Numbered from the stretch's first letter, positions 20,665 to 30,950 are shown. The stretch: 64,000 bases of DNA from Prorocentrum cordatum (GCA_963575745.1 CAUYUJ010014330.1:138950-202949), one strand, 5' to 3'. The notes: generated by a model not told the origin, from the letters alone. A program made the numbers and translations.

Positions 20665-23600
20665 ATGACGTCCCTTCGTATCTTCGGCTTTAATCCTCTT
20701 CATGCAGCGCGAAACCGAATGGAGGATATTATGCAGGAGACGAGGAATTTTGATTTGGTATTGCTGGGGGGAACACGACAGCGTACATACTCGGGGAATC
20801 CAGTTATGACGACGAGGACTGCGGGGAGGTGGGTATTGGAAGCGCCGACGTCGACGGCCCAACACGCAAACAGCTCGTGTGGATGTGCGATTGGGTTGGG
20901 ACCTGCGGTGGAGCAGAATAGTATTGTGCAGACTTGGCCTTCCCCACCCACGGCCCCCGGGAGGGCCTTGGGAGTACGGGTTAAATACAGCAATGTCGAT
21001 GTGTGTGCGCTTGTGGTGTACTACCCGCCCCAACCCCAGAAGAGGGCTCAACGGGCTCACTACTTCAAAACGGTCGACATCCTCACGACGTGGTTGTCGG
21101 ATGTGCTCTCGGAGTTACCTGTGCGTTGTATGCCGGTGGTGTATAGCGACCTCAATGACGGCATGGGGTTATGGCACGACGGTCAGGCGTGGGTTACACG
21201 GGACACTTCAGTAGTAGGGACTCCCAGTCGAGAACGGCTACCTCAGGGGGCAGGGGCACGGATCTACCAATTGTTGGAGACACAATTTCTGTGTGCTGCG
21301 AATACTTTCCGAGGCACGGGCCCTGAGCCCACTTTCTTCGGGATGACGGGGAGTTCTCGTATCGACTATGTGTTTGTGCCGCAGGGGTTTAGCAGTCAGA
21401 TATGTGTGTGCCGCCCGCACGATCGCCTGGGCGCCCGTTTACAAGCCCTGGGGGGTTGCCCCCCCAAGGACCACTTGCCCATTGTGTGTGTGCTGCGTTA
21501 TGACAAGCATGGGGCTTACCACGAGGCACGGCAGACTGGCAGGGGAGAACGGTGGAACCAGGATGCTATGATGCAGGCGGTGCGTGAAGGGAAAAACCGT
21601 GACGTTTTTTTGGAACAGGTCAACAGGGAATTGGAAGGCTCAACCCACTTACCTTGGATGCGGGATCAGGCCTCGGCAGATGAGATATTTGAGCATTTGG
21701 AGGGGGCCATTGTGAGGGCGGGGCAGGCTCGTTTTGGAATGAAGTCGGACTGGAGACATCACCACGCCATTTCGAGCAGAGGTCAGGTGGTTGACCGGGC
21801 CGCCCCTGTCTTTACCCCTGCTCCAACGGGGCCCGATCCTGGGGCCAATTTACTACAGGAGCCAGCCTCCGCGTCAGCACGTAGGAGATCGTTTTTGGCA
21901 CGACGGGCCGACCTCCGAGGGGACAAGTTGGGGGCTTCGCGAGAGGAGGTGGCCGCCCTCGATACTGAACTCAAGCAGTTATCCCACGAGCTGTTTCTGT
22001 TACGCCGGTCACAGAAGAGGGAACGACGTGCTACCTTGCTGCAGGAAGCTAGAGAGCGATGGGGGTGTGGGTATGTCTCTGAGGGCATGAAGTTAGCCAG
22101 GCGCGCGGCCAGTTGCAGATACGGAGCGAAGAAGAGGGACGGACGCCTGGTTAGAGGCATGCTCCCAAGCCGGGCCGAATGGCTCGGGGTGTGGTCGCTC
22201 TCGGGACCTGATGGAGGGATGCAGGCGCAGGAGTGTGAGTGGGATGAGTGGAGGAGCAGCAGAGAGGACATGGGGGGCGGCTATGGTGTGACGGAGTCGG
22301 AGGAGACGAAGGAGGTGGCTAAGGAGGACTTGCGTGCGATACGACGATACGTGCGACGAGCGCCGAAGCGACGAGCAGTTCCCGTCGGCACGGCTCCTTT
22401 GGAATTGTGGCAACAACTATTATGGCCAAACTACAGGGTACGACAACGCAGGGGGGTGGGTAACACGGGACAGATGCCTAGGACACCATTTTTTTGGTTC
22501 CTAATTGAGCTGGGCTTGTACAAAATCCGTGAGCATCGAGAAATCCCGCTTTACTGGAATAAGTCACGGGGGGTAGGCCTGCACAAATCACATGTGCGAG
22601 GGCCACGGGGCAAGAGAGTGATCCACGTCCTTCCGACGCTGGGCAAGGCTTTCTTTGCGACCAAATTACAAGCGACACCGACGGCCCAAGACCATGGTTT
22701 TGTAAGAGAGGGGAGGAGGGAGGACGCCATATTCACAGCACAAGTGACGAGTTGGAGACTACGACGGATGGGCCGTACCCATTGCATGTCACTAAAAGAC
22801 CTCAGCAATGCCTTCTCGAGTTCCTTATGGACGGAGCTGGATACGACAGTATCTTTGTGTGCCTCCCCATACGATGCCGACTTGTGCAGACAACGGTACA
22901 GGAATGCGATCATCGAGTTGGAATCGTGCGACGGCCCGTTCTGCGTACGCCCTAGGTGCGGAGGTGTGATGGGGGACCCGTTCACCGTGCAGGGTTTCTT
23001 GGGAACTTTCGGACGGGCCACAACAGCATGGGGACACCACGTTTTTACGCACGACCGTTCGGCCAAGGTTTTAATATCGAGCTGGCAACAACTATCAGTT
23101 GACCTAAGTCTACTCAAATACGCGGACGATCTAAACAAGTTTGTGGTGGCCGATCCTGGGAACACGGTTTCAGACTTCCTACATAAACTAAGTTGGGTCG
23201 ACGAGACGCTAGACGACTTCTTGGGGATGTACGGCTACGGTCAAAACGCTGATAAACAAGAATTGCTTTTCTACTTTGCGAGTCAGTCTAGGCCTGCGAA
23301 GACGATCCTGAGAGAGCGGTCCGCCCAGGGGTCCCTGCCATGTCGGGGCAAGGTACGAGAGTGTGTACGATACCTGGGCCCCTTTATTAATATGTTGTCT
23401 ACAGGACACCACGAGATCCCTCGGAGGTGCGATGCGGCTCGGCAGGCTTTCTTTCGCTTGGGAGGGGTGTGGTCGGTGGGCCTGCCATATAAGTGGCGGA
23501 GGGAGCTCCTGCAGGGCCTCGTGGGCAACGCTCTCTTAAGTGGGCTTGAACCTTTCGTGTTGACGTCGCCGGATTATAGCAAGCTGGACGGCTGTTTGGC

Positions 23601-25587
23601 GGCCCTCTGCAGGACGGCGATGCTAGGGGACGCGTGCGCCGAAACGTCGACCGGACACAAGGTGAGTATGACCACTCCTGAGGTCTTGCGTTACTGGCGA
23701 TTCTCGGGCAGTCGTGTTGACCTTCGTATTAGGAGGCTTAAGTGGTATCAGTCTTGGGCACGCAATCCGACGGGGCATGTACAACCTTTGTGTGCACTCT
23801 TCGGGGTACTGAGGGGCGAACGCGAGTCGACTGCACCGCAGCTTGTGAGGGGGGGGCCGTCGATTTCGGCTTCACCTTGGCTTCGCCAGATGGAAGCGGA
23901 CTTGTGGGCTGCGGCCCCGATCATGGATTCTTGCAGCCTGGATGAGATTTTGGAGGACTTTACTATTTTTGCTGATGTGGAGCGGTCTTCAGAATTCACG
24001 GCCTTGGATTTTGGGAGGTTGCGCGCAGCGTTGAATGCTGTGCAGATCCCGCCGCCGACGTGGGAACAGGAGGGTGCATCGGAACGGAATTCGAGCAGAG
24101 GTCAGGTTGTGGATTGCGCCGCTCCCGTCTTTACCACTGCTTCAAGTGGGCCCGATGCTGGAGGGCTGCATGCGCCGACGGATGGGATGGGCGAGGAAGG
24201 GCCTTTTCGATGCGAAGTGCGGACTGACGAGGGGGAGCTATGTGGGGCTTGTTTCTCTACCCAGACCTCTCTCCTCAAACATATAACCCAACAACACCAC
24301 CTCCACAATCTTGCGCATGTGCTGACACCGACGAATATCTGCATCGGGTGCCGACAGGTTTTCAAGACTCGCATCACGGCCGCGCGTCACTTGCAGGCGG
24401 CGATTCGGAGAGGGAGATGCGACAAAGGAGCCTTGGGGGCCACGCCGCGGAGCAATGAGACCCTCAGAGAGCCCAAGTCCCTGAAGTGCCCGCTGCGTGG
24501 ACATGAAGCGGGGAATCTCCCAGCCCACTGTAGCCATCTCCTCAGCCATCTACCGTCGACGTTGCAGCAAGCGCCGGCGGCGCATCTTACGCGAGCATTT
24601 GGAACAGATGCCGCTGGAGATGCCGTCGTGGTCCAGCCTTCCGACACCGGGGACAGGCGGCAACGCGGCGGCGGGCGCGGCCGGGGGCGCCGCTGCCAAG
24701 CGGGGCAAGAAAGGCGAGAAGGACGACCTGATGAAGTTGGTGACGGCCATTGGGCGCTTGGTGTTGGCACAGGCTCGCGCGGTGGCCGACTTGGCGGCGG
24801 TGGTCTACGTGACCTTCATGATGCCCCTCTCGCGGGGGCTCCCCGCGGCCATGCAGGCGGCAGGCAAGAAATACGAGGAGGGCAGCAAGGCCATGAAGGA
24901 GTCCGGCGCCTCGCAGGAGCACTTCAAGAAGCGAGGCCCTCCGCGCATTCACGTGTTCCTGGCGGCCTTCCAGTACGTGGCGGAGCGCACGGCGGCAGAG
25001 GGCCAAGACGGAGAGAGGACCAACGCGCTCGAGGCCAAGCAGGTGTGGGAGAACACGATCGTTTCGAGCGAGATGGAGACCATCGCGGAAGCGGTGCTCT
25101 ACTTCAGGCTGAAGCCGCTCCGCAAGGAGGAGGGCGTGGAGCAGCAGTGCCTGGTCATCACGAACTTCAACAAGGACACGAAGCTGGCACTGGCGTGCCG
25201 CCCATACATCATGAATGTGCTCCAGCACGAGGGCGCGACGGCAGTGCATGGATCAGCTCCCAGGGGCCCGCTCGAGCGCGAGATTGCGAAGATGGTGAAC
25301 AATGCGAAGTAGCTCATCCCGCCCTAGCGCCTCGCGCGGGAGGCGCGGATAGGAGACGGGGGCAATTTTTTAGCAGCTCTCAAAGACTAGCGGAGCTGGA
25401 GGCTAGAGGCAGCATCAGTGCCGAGACCGCGGCAAGGGCTCGCTCGGGAGCCGTGCTGGTGAGCAGCTATGCTGACGATGCCCTTCCTGCCCATCCGCTG
25501 GTGTTTCTACCAGGCTACGGCCGCGGCGCGCCAGGCAGACGTGGTGGGCGCGGACGTCGTGGTGGTGGGCGTGGCTCTCGTGCCTGA
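20665..25587 (+). CDS. LINE polyprotein: APE endonuclease plus reverse transcriptase
   Basis: The ORF starts at an ATG and has 1640 codons. The endonuclease spans about residues 1-275, with SDLND (Asp162), SRIDYVFVP (Asp234) and KDHLPIV (Asp269, His270), the usual metal-binding and catalytic signature. The reverse transcriptase follows: motif A SLKDLSNAFSS (Asp712), motif B GVMGDPFTVQGF (about 767-778) and motif C YADD (residues 819-822). A Cys/His-rich region (about 1180-1260) holds one C2H2-like and one C2HC-like finger (CIGCRQVF...HLQ). A 24-residue linker, SSRGQVVD(R/C)AAPVF, occurs twice (about residues 370 and 1143). From roughly 24550 on, the downstream ORF in another frame looks like the real product, so the last 340 residues here are probably not native. 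Confidence 0.8.
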   Translation: MTSLRIFGFNPLHAARNRMEDIMQETRNFDLVLLGGTRQRTYSGNPVMTTRTAGRWVLEAPTSTAQHANSSCGCAIGLGPAVEQNSIVQTWPSPPTAPGRALGVRVKYSNVDVCALVVYYPPQPQKRAQRAHYFKTVDILTTWLSDVLSELPVRCMPVVYSDLNDGMGLWHDGQAWVTRDTSVVGTPSRERLPQGAGARIYQLLETQFLCAANTFRGTGPEPTFFGMTGSSRIDYVFVPQGFSSQICVCRPHDRLGARLQALGGCPPKDHLPIVCVLRYDKHGAYHEARQTGRGERWNQDAMMQAVREGKNRDVFLEQVNRELEGSTHLPWMRDQASADEIFEHLEGAIVRAGQARFGMKSDWRHHHAISSRGQVVDRAAPVFTPAPTGPDPGANLLQEPASASARRRSFLARRADLRGDKLGASREEVAALDTELKQLSHELFLLRRSQKRERRATLLQEARERWGCGYVSEGMKLARRAASCRYGAKKRDGRLVRGMLPSRAEWLGVWSLSGPDGGMQAQECEWDEWRSSREDMGGGYGVTESEETKEVAKEDLRAIRRYVRRAPKRRAVPVGTAPLELWQQLLWPNYRVRQRRGVGNTGQMPRTPFFWFLIELGLYKIREHREIPLYWNKSRGVGLHKSHVRGPRGKRVIHVLPTLGKAFFATKLQATPTAQDHGFVREGRREDAIFTAQVTSWRLRRMGRTHCMSLKDLSNAFSSSLWTELDTTVSLCASPYDADLCRQRYRNAIIELESCDGPFCVRPRCGGVMGDPFTVQGFLGTFGRATTAWGHHVFTHDRSAKVLISSWQQLSVDLSLLKYADDLNKFVVADPGNTVSDFLHKLSWVDETLDDFLGMYGYGQNADKQELLFYFASQSRPAKTILRERSAQGSLPCRGKVRECVRYLGPFINMLSTGHHEIPRRCDAARQAFFRLGGVWSVGLPYKWRRELLQGLVGNALLSGLEPFVLTSPDYSKLDGCLAALCRTAMLGDACAETSTGHKVSMTTPEVLRYWRFSGSRVDLRIRRLKWYQSWARNPTGHVQPLCALFGVLRGERESTAPQLVRGGPSISASPWLRQMEADLWAAAPIMDSCSLDEILEDFTIFADVERSSEFTALDFGRLRAALNAVQIPPPTWEQEGASERNSSRGQVVDCAAPVFTTASSGPDAGGLHAPTDGMGEEGPFRCEVRTDEGELCGACFSTQTSLLKHITQQHHLHNLAHVLTPTNICIGCRQVFKTRITAARHLQAAIRRGRCDKGALGATPRSNETLREPKSLKCPLRGHEAGNLPAHCSHLLSHLPSTLQQAPAAHLTRAFGTDAAGDAVVVQPSDTGDRRQRGGGRGRGRRCQAGQERREGRPDEVGDGHWALGVGTGSRGGRLGGGGLRDLHDAPLAGAPRGHAGGRQEIRGGQQGHEGVRRLAGALQEARPSAHSRVPGGLPVRGGAHGGRGPRRREDQRARGQAGVGEHDRFERDGDHRGSGALLQAEAAPQGGGRGAAVPGHHELQQGHEAGTGVPPIHHECAPARGRDGSAWISSQGPARARDCEDGEQCEVAHPALAPRAGGADRRRGQFFSSSQRLAELEARGSISAETAARARSGAVLVSSYADDALPAHPLVFLPGYGRGAPGRRGGRGRRGGGRGSRA
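21772..21843 (+). repeat. in-frame duplicated linker of the LINE, copy 1
   Basis: 72 bp starting TCGAGCAGAGGTCAGGT, encoding SSRGQVVDRAAPVF and a Pro/Gly tail. It matches 24091-24162 in sequence and in reading frame (offset 2319 bp, a multiple of three). It sits between the endonuclease and reverse transcriptase domains. Confidence 0.75.
24091..24162 (+). repeat. in-frame duplicated linker of the LINE, copy 2
   Basis: Second copy of the 72-bp linker (SSRGQVVDCAAPVF), located between the reverse transcriptase and the Cys/His fingers. The two copies mark domain boundaries of the polyprotein. Confidence 0.75.
24503..25312 (+). CDS. LINE C-terminal/second ORF, helical protein
   Basis: The ATG at 24503 opens 269 codons ending in a TAG at 25310-25312, overlapping the polyprotein ORF in a different frame. 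The product has a basic start (YRRRCSKRRRRI) and a Pro/Gly/Ala linker, then a helical domain (AKRGKKGEKDDLMKLVTAIGRL through MKESGASQEHFKKRGPPRIHVFLAAF), ending with REIAKMVNNAK. From memory, similar helical tails end dinoflagellate retroelement proteins. Either it is a separate ORF translated by reinitiation or frameshifting, or a single indel has split what was one polyprotein. The Cys/His fingers of the first ORF run up to the overlap, which favours the second view. Confidence 0.6.
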   Translation: MKRGISQPTVAISSAIYRRRCSKRRRRILREHLEQMPLEMPSWSSLPTPGTGGNAAAGAAGGAAAKRGKKGEKDDLMKLVTAIGRLVLAQARAVADLAAVVYVTFMMPLSRGLPAAMQAAGKKYEEGSKAMKESGASQEHFKKRGPPRIHVFLAAFQYVAERTAAEGQDGERTNALEAKQVWENTIVSSEMETIAEAVLYFRLKPLRKEEGVEQQCLVITNFNKDTKLALACRPYIMNVLQHEGATAVHGSAPRGPLEREIAKMVNNAK

Positions 25588-26480
25588 GTGGGCGCCTTCC
25601 GCAGGGTTGCGTGCCTTAGGGGGGTTGCCCGCGGGCCTGTGCCCCAAAGGGGAGCGCAGGCAGGGTTCACAGAGCTATTTTTTTCCTCCGCGTTGGGGTT
25701 GGAGTGCCCCGTCTCAGAATCCAGCTGCACGCGATGATGGCGCGAGGCGATTGCTTAGTTGCTCAGTCAAGGCAGGACACTGGTGGATTCCTCGAGGTTC
25801 GCTCGCTCGCTCCTCTCTCTCCTTTTCCTCCCTCCTCCCTCGTCCACGCGCGGAGGGCTCGAGGAGGAGCAGCTGCGCACGCCGCTGCCCGCCACCCTCC
25901 GCCCGTGCTCCCCGCCTCGGGGCCTCAAGGGAGGCCCTCGTCGCCACCGCCGGGCTCGCCTCGGAGCCCCGGTCAGAACGCGCCCCGGCGATGAATGCGA
26001 TGAATGAATTGCGTCGGTTTCTCAAACGTCCAGTAAACTTTCTGCAAGCAGCCGTAAAGCGTTCCTCGTCATTCCTTCAGACTCGTGATGTGATGTACGT
26101 TTGTGGGGACTTGGCCCAGTTTTGGTCATGCACGGTTTTCTCCATGGCACTTCCGATGCGAAGGTGTTCGGCTAGAACCTCCGCGCGCGAGAAGAGCGCG
26201 CATCGATTGGTTTCGGTGTAGAGACCTGGGCGTGTCGCGATGGGGGGCGATGAATGCGGGGGGGAGGCCGAGGGCTGCAGGGAATGGACCCGAAAGGGGC
26301 CCCCTGCGGCCCCGAAGGTGCACGAAGGGTGCACCGTCCGTCGCCCCCCTCGGTTCGTTGCCCCCCTCGCGTTGGGCGGAGTCCGCAGATGCTGGCCGGT
26401 CGCGTGCTCGTCGCGACGTCCGGAGATCTCGGGAGCAGCAGCAGGGAGACTCAAGCAGTGGCGAAGCGTCCTGGCTCGCC
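25588..26480. other. LINE 3' flank and unassigned sequence
   Basis: GC-rich, with short ORFs on both strands and no recognised gene. A T run (ATTTTTTTCC) near 25676 and CTCC-rich sequence near 25810-25850 are the only notable simple motifs. The 3' end of the LINE could lie anywhere up to about 25780. Confidence 0.3.
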
Positions 26481-26494
26481 TTTAGCCCTACCAA

Positions 26495-26645
26495 ACAATG
26501 TTCTAAGGACCTTTTGTGGTTCCCACGAAATGTTCTTCGAACATTTCTGGCTGGGACCGTCTCGTTTTAACACATCGGGTTTATGTTCTAAGAACATTGT
26601 TCTGGTTCTTAGAACATTTTCGGGTTCTAGGAACATTTCGTGGTA
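26495..26645. repeat. cluster of short palindromes of the TTCTAAGAACATT type
   Basis: Within 150 bp there are at least five related imperfect palindromes: ATGTTCTAAGGACC, ATGTTCTTCGAACATTT, ATGTTCTAAGAACATT, GTTCTTAGAACATT and GTTCTAGGAACATTT. They are much more AT-rich than the surrounding DNA. Confidence 0.6.
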
Positions 26646-26706
26646 TGACTATAGGAATGCCGGGACGGTCGGTCCCTGCTCACGAGAGGTCCGGGGAGTG
26701 GCGTGA

Positions 26707-26861
26707 GGTTGGGCCTGCCCCTCTACAGGAGGAGCATTCAAGAGTAGCCAAAGATTAACACGGGGACGATTCTTTGACTAATTCTGTATATTTGTTGGTC
26801 TGTTTTGCGTACTTTTTATACTGTTCTTCCAAAGCCCGCCTGTAGGAGGACATGCCCGACC
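26707..26861. mobile_element. MITE-like element with terminal inverted repeats, copy 1
   Basis: About 155 bp. The left end (GGTTGGGCCTGCCCCTCTAC and on) and the reverse complement of the right end (GGTCGGGCATGTCCTCCTAC and on) match at about 18 of 24 positions. The interior is AT-rich and contains GGGGACGATT about 55 bp from the left end. Related units are at 27949 and 37817. No coding capacity. Confidence 0.6.
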
Positions 26862-27948
26862 TAAGAGTAGCGGTATCGGTACCGTTTGGTTTCCCCAGGG
26901 GGGGGGGGGGGAGGGGGAAGGCTTCGTCGACACCCTCCTGAATCTTAGGAGGCGCGGGCCTTCTCTAGCAGACGTAAGGCCAGCGCCTTTTGAGAAGCAG
27001 CCTCCTTCTGAGAGGCCCACCTTCCTCCCCCATACCCCCTTGCGCGTGACGCCAACTTTCTCCTCGGGCGTCATCAGGTGTGTGATCGTTTTTTTTTGTT
27101 GTCGGGATCCAGTCCAGACTTTCGAGGAGGATGCCTGCTGTCGGACACTTGCTGGTTTCTGGGCTCTTGCAGCTGCACGGGCTCCAGAGTCCCTCTGGTG
27201 GCCGCCTCGTCGCTGAAGCTCGGCTTGGGTACCCGTGAACCCTACAGGTAGCCTGGTAATCCCCCTCCTCGGGCCATCATCCCTCACAGATGCCCCACGG
27301 GGTGCCCTCGTGGAGCGAACCACGCGCAGCGCGCGACCCTCCCGCCGCCGCCTCCTTCCCTCGCCCCGGCGCGGGAAAGGTTGTGCTGCAGAACGACGTG
27401 CACCTCCGGCAGATGCTCGCAGACCTGGAGGCATGCGGCCTGCTGCCCCACACACGGCTCGGTTCGATTCGATCGATCCGGTTCGATGCCCATTCTTCGA
27501 AGGACGAACGCCATAGACATAAATTTGCGGCGCTCCAGGTGGATGTCTTGGATCCGCGCCTGGGCCCCCCCGGCGGCGCCTCGGGCGCCGCCCCTGGCGC
27601 GCTCCGCGCGCCTGGGAGGGGGTCCAGCGCTGAGCCAAGAAATCCGCGCGGAGCGCAACATTTTGTTGTTTCTGGCGTTGGGTCTTGTCCTAATTCGGGC
27701 CGGCCCGATCCGATTCGGCTCCGATGCTCTGAGGATCCGGTGTGGCCCGGCGTTTGTGCATGGCGCTGCTGTGCATCCCTGCGCGGCCGAGCCGATGCGA
27801 TCCCGGCTCCGTGCCAGTGCGGCCCCCTCCGACGCGGTCTCCGATCCGAGCCGACGCCCCGAGTCGGTGCTGGCTGAGCCGGCCCTCGCGGTCTGGAGGG
27901 CGGGATGTGGGGGGCAGAACGGCCGCTGGCGATGTAGCTCGAGCACGG

Positions 27949-28107
27949 TCAGGTCGGGCGTGCCCCTCCACAGGTGGAGTATTCCAGAATAGCTTAAACA
28001 TCGCCTGGGGACGATGTTCGGACTACTTTCAATTTTTTGCGCATAGGTTTTGACTATTGCTAATTGTTCTTCCAAAATCCCCCTGCAGGAAGAAGCGCCC
28101 GACCTGA
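27949..28107. mobile_element. MITE-like element with terminal inverted repeats, copy 2
   Basis: About 159 bp. The outermost 12 bases, TCAGGTCGGGCG, are perfectly inverted at the other end. The interior carries GGGGACGATG at the same relative position as in copy 1, then an AT-rich stretch and TGTTCTTCCAAA before the right end, also as in copy 1. Confidence 0.65.
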
Positions 28108-28277
28108 GAGCACGGTGGTGCAGACGCTGCGGCACAGCCGGGGGCTCGAGGATAAGACAATCGCGCTGCGTGCGTCGTTGCCTGCTGGGTCGGTGGGATT
28201 CTGCCCTTCTCTGGACGGGGGCGGCTCGAGGGCGCGAGGAGCATCCTGGGCCTCGCGTCGCGGGGCGCGATGACGGT

Positions 28278-28465
28278 CCCCAGACATGCTCGCGTCGTGG
28301 ACAGAAATCAGGACGGGAGGTTTTCGGCCATTTCCGGCCCCAGGGGGCCCTCGCCGGGCCTCGGGACCGCCAAAGAACTACTCGGGACGAGAAGCCGGTC
28401 CCGGGGAAGGGGTCGGGGCTTCCAGGGACGCCGTCCTGACAAAGTCAGGACGTCGCATGTCTGGG
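28278..28465. mobile_element. second short inverted-repeat element, copy A
   Basis: 188 bp bounded on the left by CCCAGACATGCTCGCGTCGT and on the right by CGTCGCATGTCTGGG, which is its inverted counterpart apart from a gap of a few bases. The interior contains CAGGGGGCCCTCGCCGG and GCTTCCAGGGACGCCGTCC. It does not code. Confidence 0.6.
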
Positions 28466-28483
28466 TCGGGAACATTGGTGTAC

Positions 28484-28507
28484 AATGTGTGTGTGTGTGT
28501 GTGATGT
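28484..28507 (+). repeat. (GT)n microsatellite
   Basis: A short GT run between the two inverted-repeat elements of this region. Confidence 0.8.
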
Positions 28508-28699
28508 GTGTCGCTCCGCCGGGTCTGGGCCACCACGCGGTGGCGCGGCGCGCTATCCACTTCCGTGTCCCGAGGCCTCCACGTCCCGAGCTCTGCGGGG
28601 CCTCCCGCCCCGCGGGGCGGAGCGGCGCGCCGTTTCGCTCGCAGGGCACAGCATGTCGCCGGGGCCGCCGCCGCGGCACGAGGTGCAAAAGTTCCCAAC

Positions 28700-29061
28700 C
28701 CCAGACATGCTCGCGTCGTACGAACAAAAAATCAGGACAAAGAGTGTTTTTGGCTATTTTTTCAGCCTCGGGGGGCCCTCGCCGGCCCCCGGGAGCGTCA
28801 AAAAACGACTCAGGACGAAAAACCAGTTCTTCCAGGGACGCCGTCAAAAAACGACTCAGGACAAAACGACTCAGGACGAAAAACTCTTCCAGGGGCCGGA
28901 AATAACCAAAAACCAAAGGTTTTTGGCTATTTCCGGCCCCAGGGGGCCCTCGCCGGCCCCCGGGAGCGTCAAAAAACGACTCAGGACGAAAAGCCGGTCC
29001 CGGGGAAAGGGTCGGGACTTCCAGGGACGCCGTCCTGAAAAAATCAGGACGTCGCATGTCT
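28700..29061. mobile_element. second short inverted-repeat element, copy B
   Basis: About 362 bp with the same left end (CCCAGACATGCTCGCGTCGT) and right end (GACGTCGCATGTCTT) as copy A. It is longer because the interior module with CCCGGGAGCGTCAAAAAACG and ACGACTCAGGACGAAAA is duplicated or triplicated. Copies A and B are in the same orientation, 235 bp apart. Confidence 0.6.
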
Positions 29062-30950
29062 TCGGGGGCGGGAAAGAGGGGGGTGATGACATAGGGGGGG
29101 GTGGATCTCATGGCGCGGGCCATGATATCTCCCCCGATTTCATGGCGCCTCTTCTTGTTTCATTGCGTCCCTGGCCCCCCCGCTGGGCCGCGCACATGCC
29201 GCCGGTCATGATTTGCACCCCCTCCTCTTGGACACCCCCCTCTTTGCCGCTCCCGATGTCTGGGACCGTAGGTTTGGGGAAGCGTAAGACTCGAGTTCGC
29301 CAGAGCTCGGGTTTGCCGACTCCTCTTGACGGGCCCGTCCTGACTCGTGACGGTCCAGTTTTCGCAGGCTGTCTGCAGCGGGGGTTCGCGCCGAATTTCA
29401 GACTGAGTCTTGTTGTTTTCCTCACGGCCCCCGTCAAGCCCACCCGAGTTCTGCGCCTCCACGACTGGTGACCCAGAGGCAGGGCGGGCGCGAAACGAGC
29501 GAGCGGCGCTCATCCGTTGAGCGTTGGTCGGCGGCGAGCGAGGGGTTGAAGTGAGAAGGAGAAAGCCTTCTCGAGAAGGTGACGGGACTCTCAGAAGTCC
29601 CACGCGCCTTCTCTGAAAAGTTTCCTCTGTCTTCGGGGGAGGCGAAGAACAGATTTCTCATAAGGCCGGGGGACTTCTGAGCCCTCTGAGAAGGCCCGCC
29701 CCTTCTCAGTTCCCTCCCGGGCGCGCCGCCCAGCTTCTGCGCTCGGGACACTTGGGTGCCGCGTGTGTTGAGGTTGTATGCGCGGCCTTTGTGTCACGTG
29801 GTGTCTCTCTCGCTGGCCCAGGGGGCACACGGCCGGCCAGAGCGATCAGAGGGGAAGAGGGAAGGTGCGGTGATGGTGTGATGAGACAGAGGGACAGATG
29901 CGGAGCGGGGGAGGCCCGCTGCCGCGATGGGTGACCCAGAGACAGTCAGGAGGGAAAAAAGCACACAAACACAACGAATCGTCGACCCCCGGGAAAATAT
30001 AGGAAACTATGGGAAATGGGGGGGGAAGACAAGAACCCAGAAAGTATGTAGAAATATGGGGGAATCCCGTCATTTGTGTCTGTGCACTTGTGTGTCCCCG
30101 GGCCCCTTCAGACAGGGCCGGCGCGGAGCGAGCGGGCGGCGCTCTTCCGTTGCGCGCTGGGGCCCGCGCGGGCGGCTGCTCGCGCGCGCGGGCCGCTCCT
30201 CGGCCCCCCCTCGCCCTGCGCGCCCGCCGCCCGGCGCTCCCCCGTAGGCGGACCCGGCGAAGCTGCGGGGCCTGGCGGAGGACCCGCGGGGGGCGGGGCC
30301 CAGGCCCAGGCCGCCTCCTCCTCGTCCGCCTCCGCCTCCGCCTCCGCCTCCTCCTCCAATGCAGTTCAGTTCACACCGACCGCCATCAGCTACAACGCTT
30401 GGTCCTGCACGTCCGTGGAAGGCGGGCGGTGGCAGGTACAGTCGGTGGTGCGAGGCTCGGTCGGTTGCGAAGCGTGCGTCGACGACCATCCTCTGCCAGT
30501 TTGAAGCTGCGCGTATGAGAAAGGCAGGCGGTGGCAGCTTCGGGGCCGCTCCGCGGCCCGTCGGCGCCGTTGCAGGTGCAGCGTCGCATCGGATGCGCTG
30601 CGAATGCGGCCGCTGTTTCGACTGCGGCGGTCGGGGAAGCAAGTTTACACCGGCCGTCATCGATGACATTGCTTGTTTCTGGGGCAGGGGCAAAGGACAC
30701 GACACCTCAGTGTCCCGGCAGCCAGAGCCCAGGGCTTCAGAGAGCCCCCCCAGGAAGTTACAGTACTTTGGCAGGCTCAACGCACGCCGCGGCCAGGCCC
30801 GTGCGCCGTCACAGGCGCTCGTCGACCGCTGATCGGACGTGCTGCCGTCGATCGGGTGTGCTCGGTGGCGGGACTGGGTGGGTACGGTCTCGCCTTTTCG
30901 CCACCACTGATCGGTTTTGAGGCTTTGCAGATGTCTCCGCCGTTGTGACG
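29062..30950. other. repeat-rich intergenic DNA, no gene recognised
   Basis: Long overlapping ORFs of low-complexity Arg/Ala/Pro/Gly composition on both strands. A TTCTCAGAAG/CTTCTGAG-type motif recurs at 29550-29710. The 30170-30350 stretch is very CpG-rich. A (CCT/CTT)n tract begins at 30951. Confidence 0.35.

Larger units (their letters stand above)
20665..25570 (+). mobile_element. LINE-type (non-LTR) retrotransposon
   Basis: The element carries, in order, an endonuclease/exonuclease/phosphatase (APE-type) domain, a reverse transcriptase, Cys/His fingers and a second overlapping ORF. No LTRs were seen. The ends are not defined: the 5' side abuts CCT repeats and the 3' side fades out after 25312, with no clear poly(A) tail or target-site duplication. 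The reverse transcriptase frame is open throughout, so this is one of the better preserved elements here. No RNase H motif was seen in it. Confidence 0.8.

Noticed and set aside
20665-25587. Full 1640-residue LINE polyprotein
   Set aside because: The last 340 residues are Arg/Gly/Ala-rich with no structure, while another frame over the same DNA reads as a helical protein. The native polyprotein probably ends or shifts near 24550.
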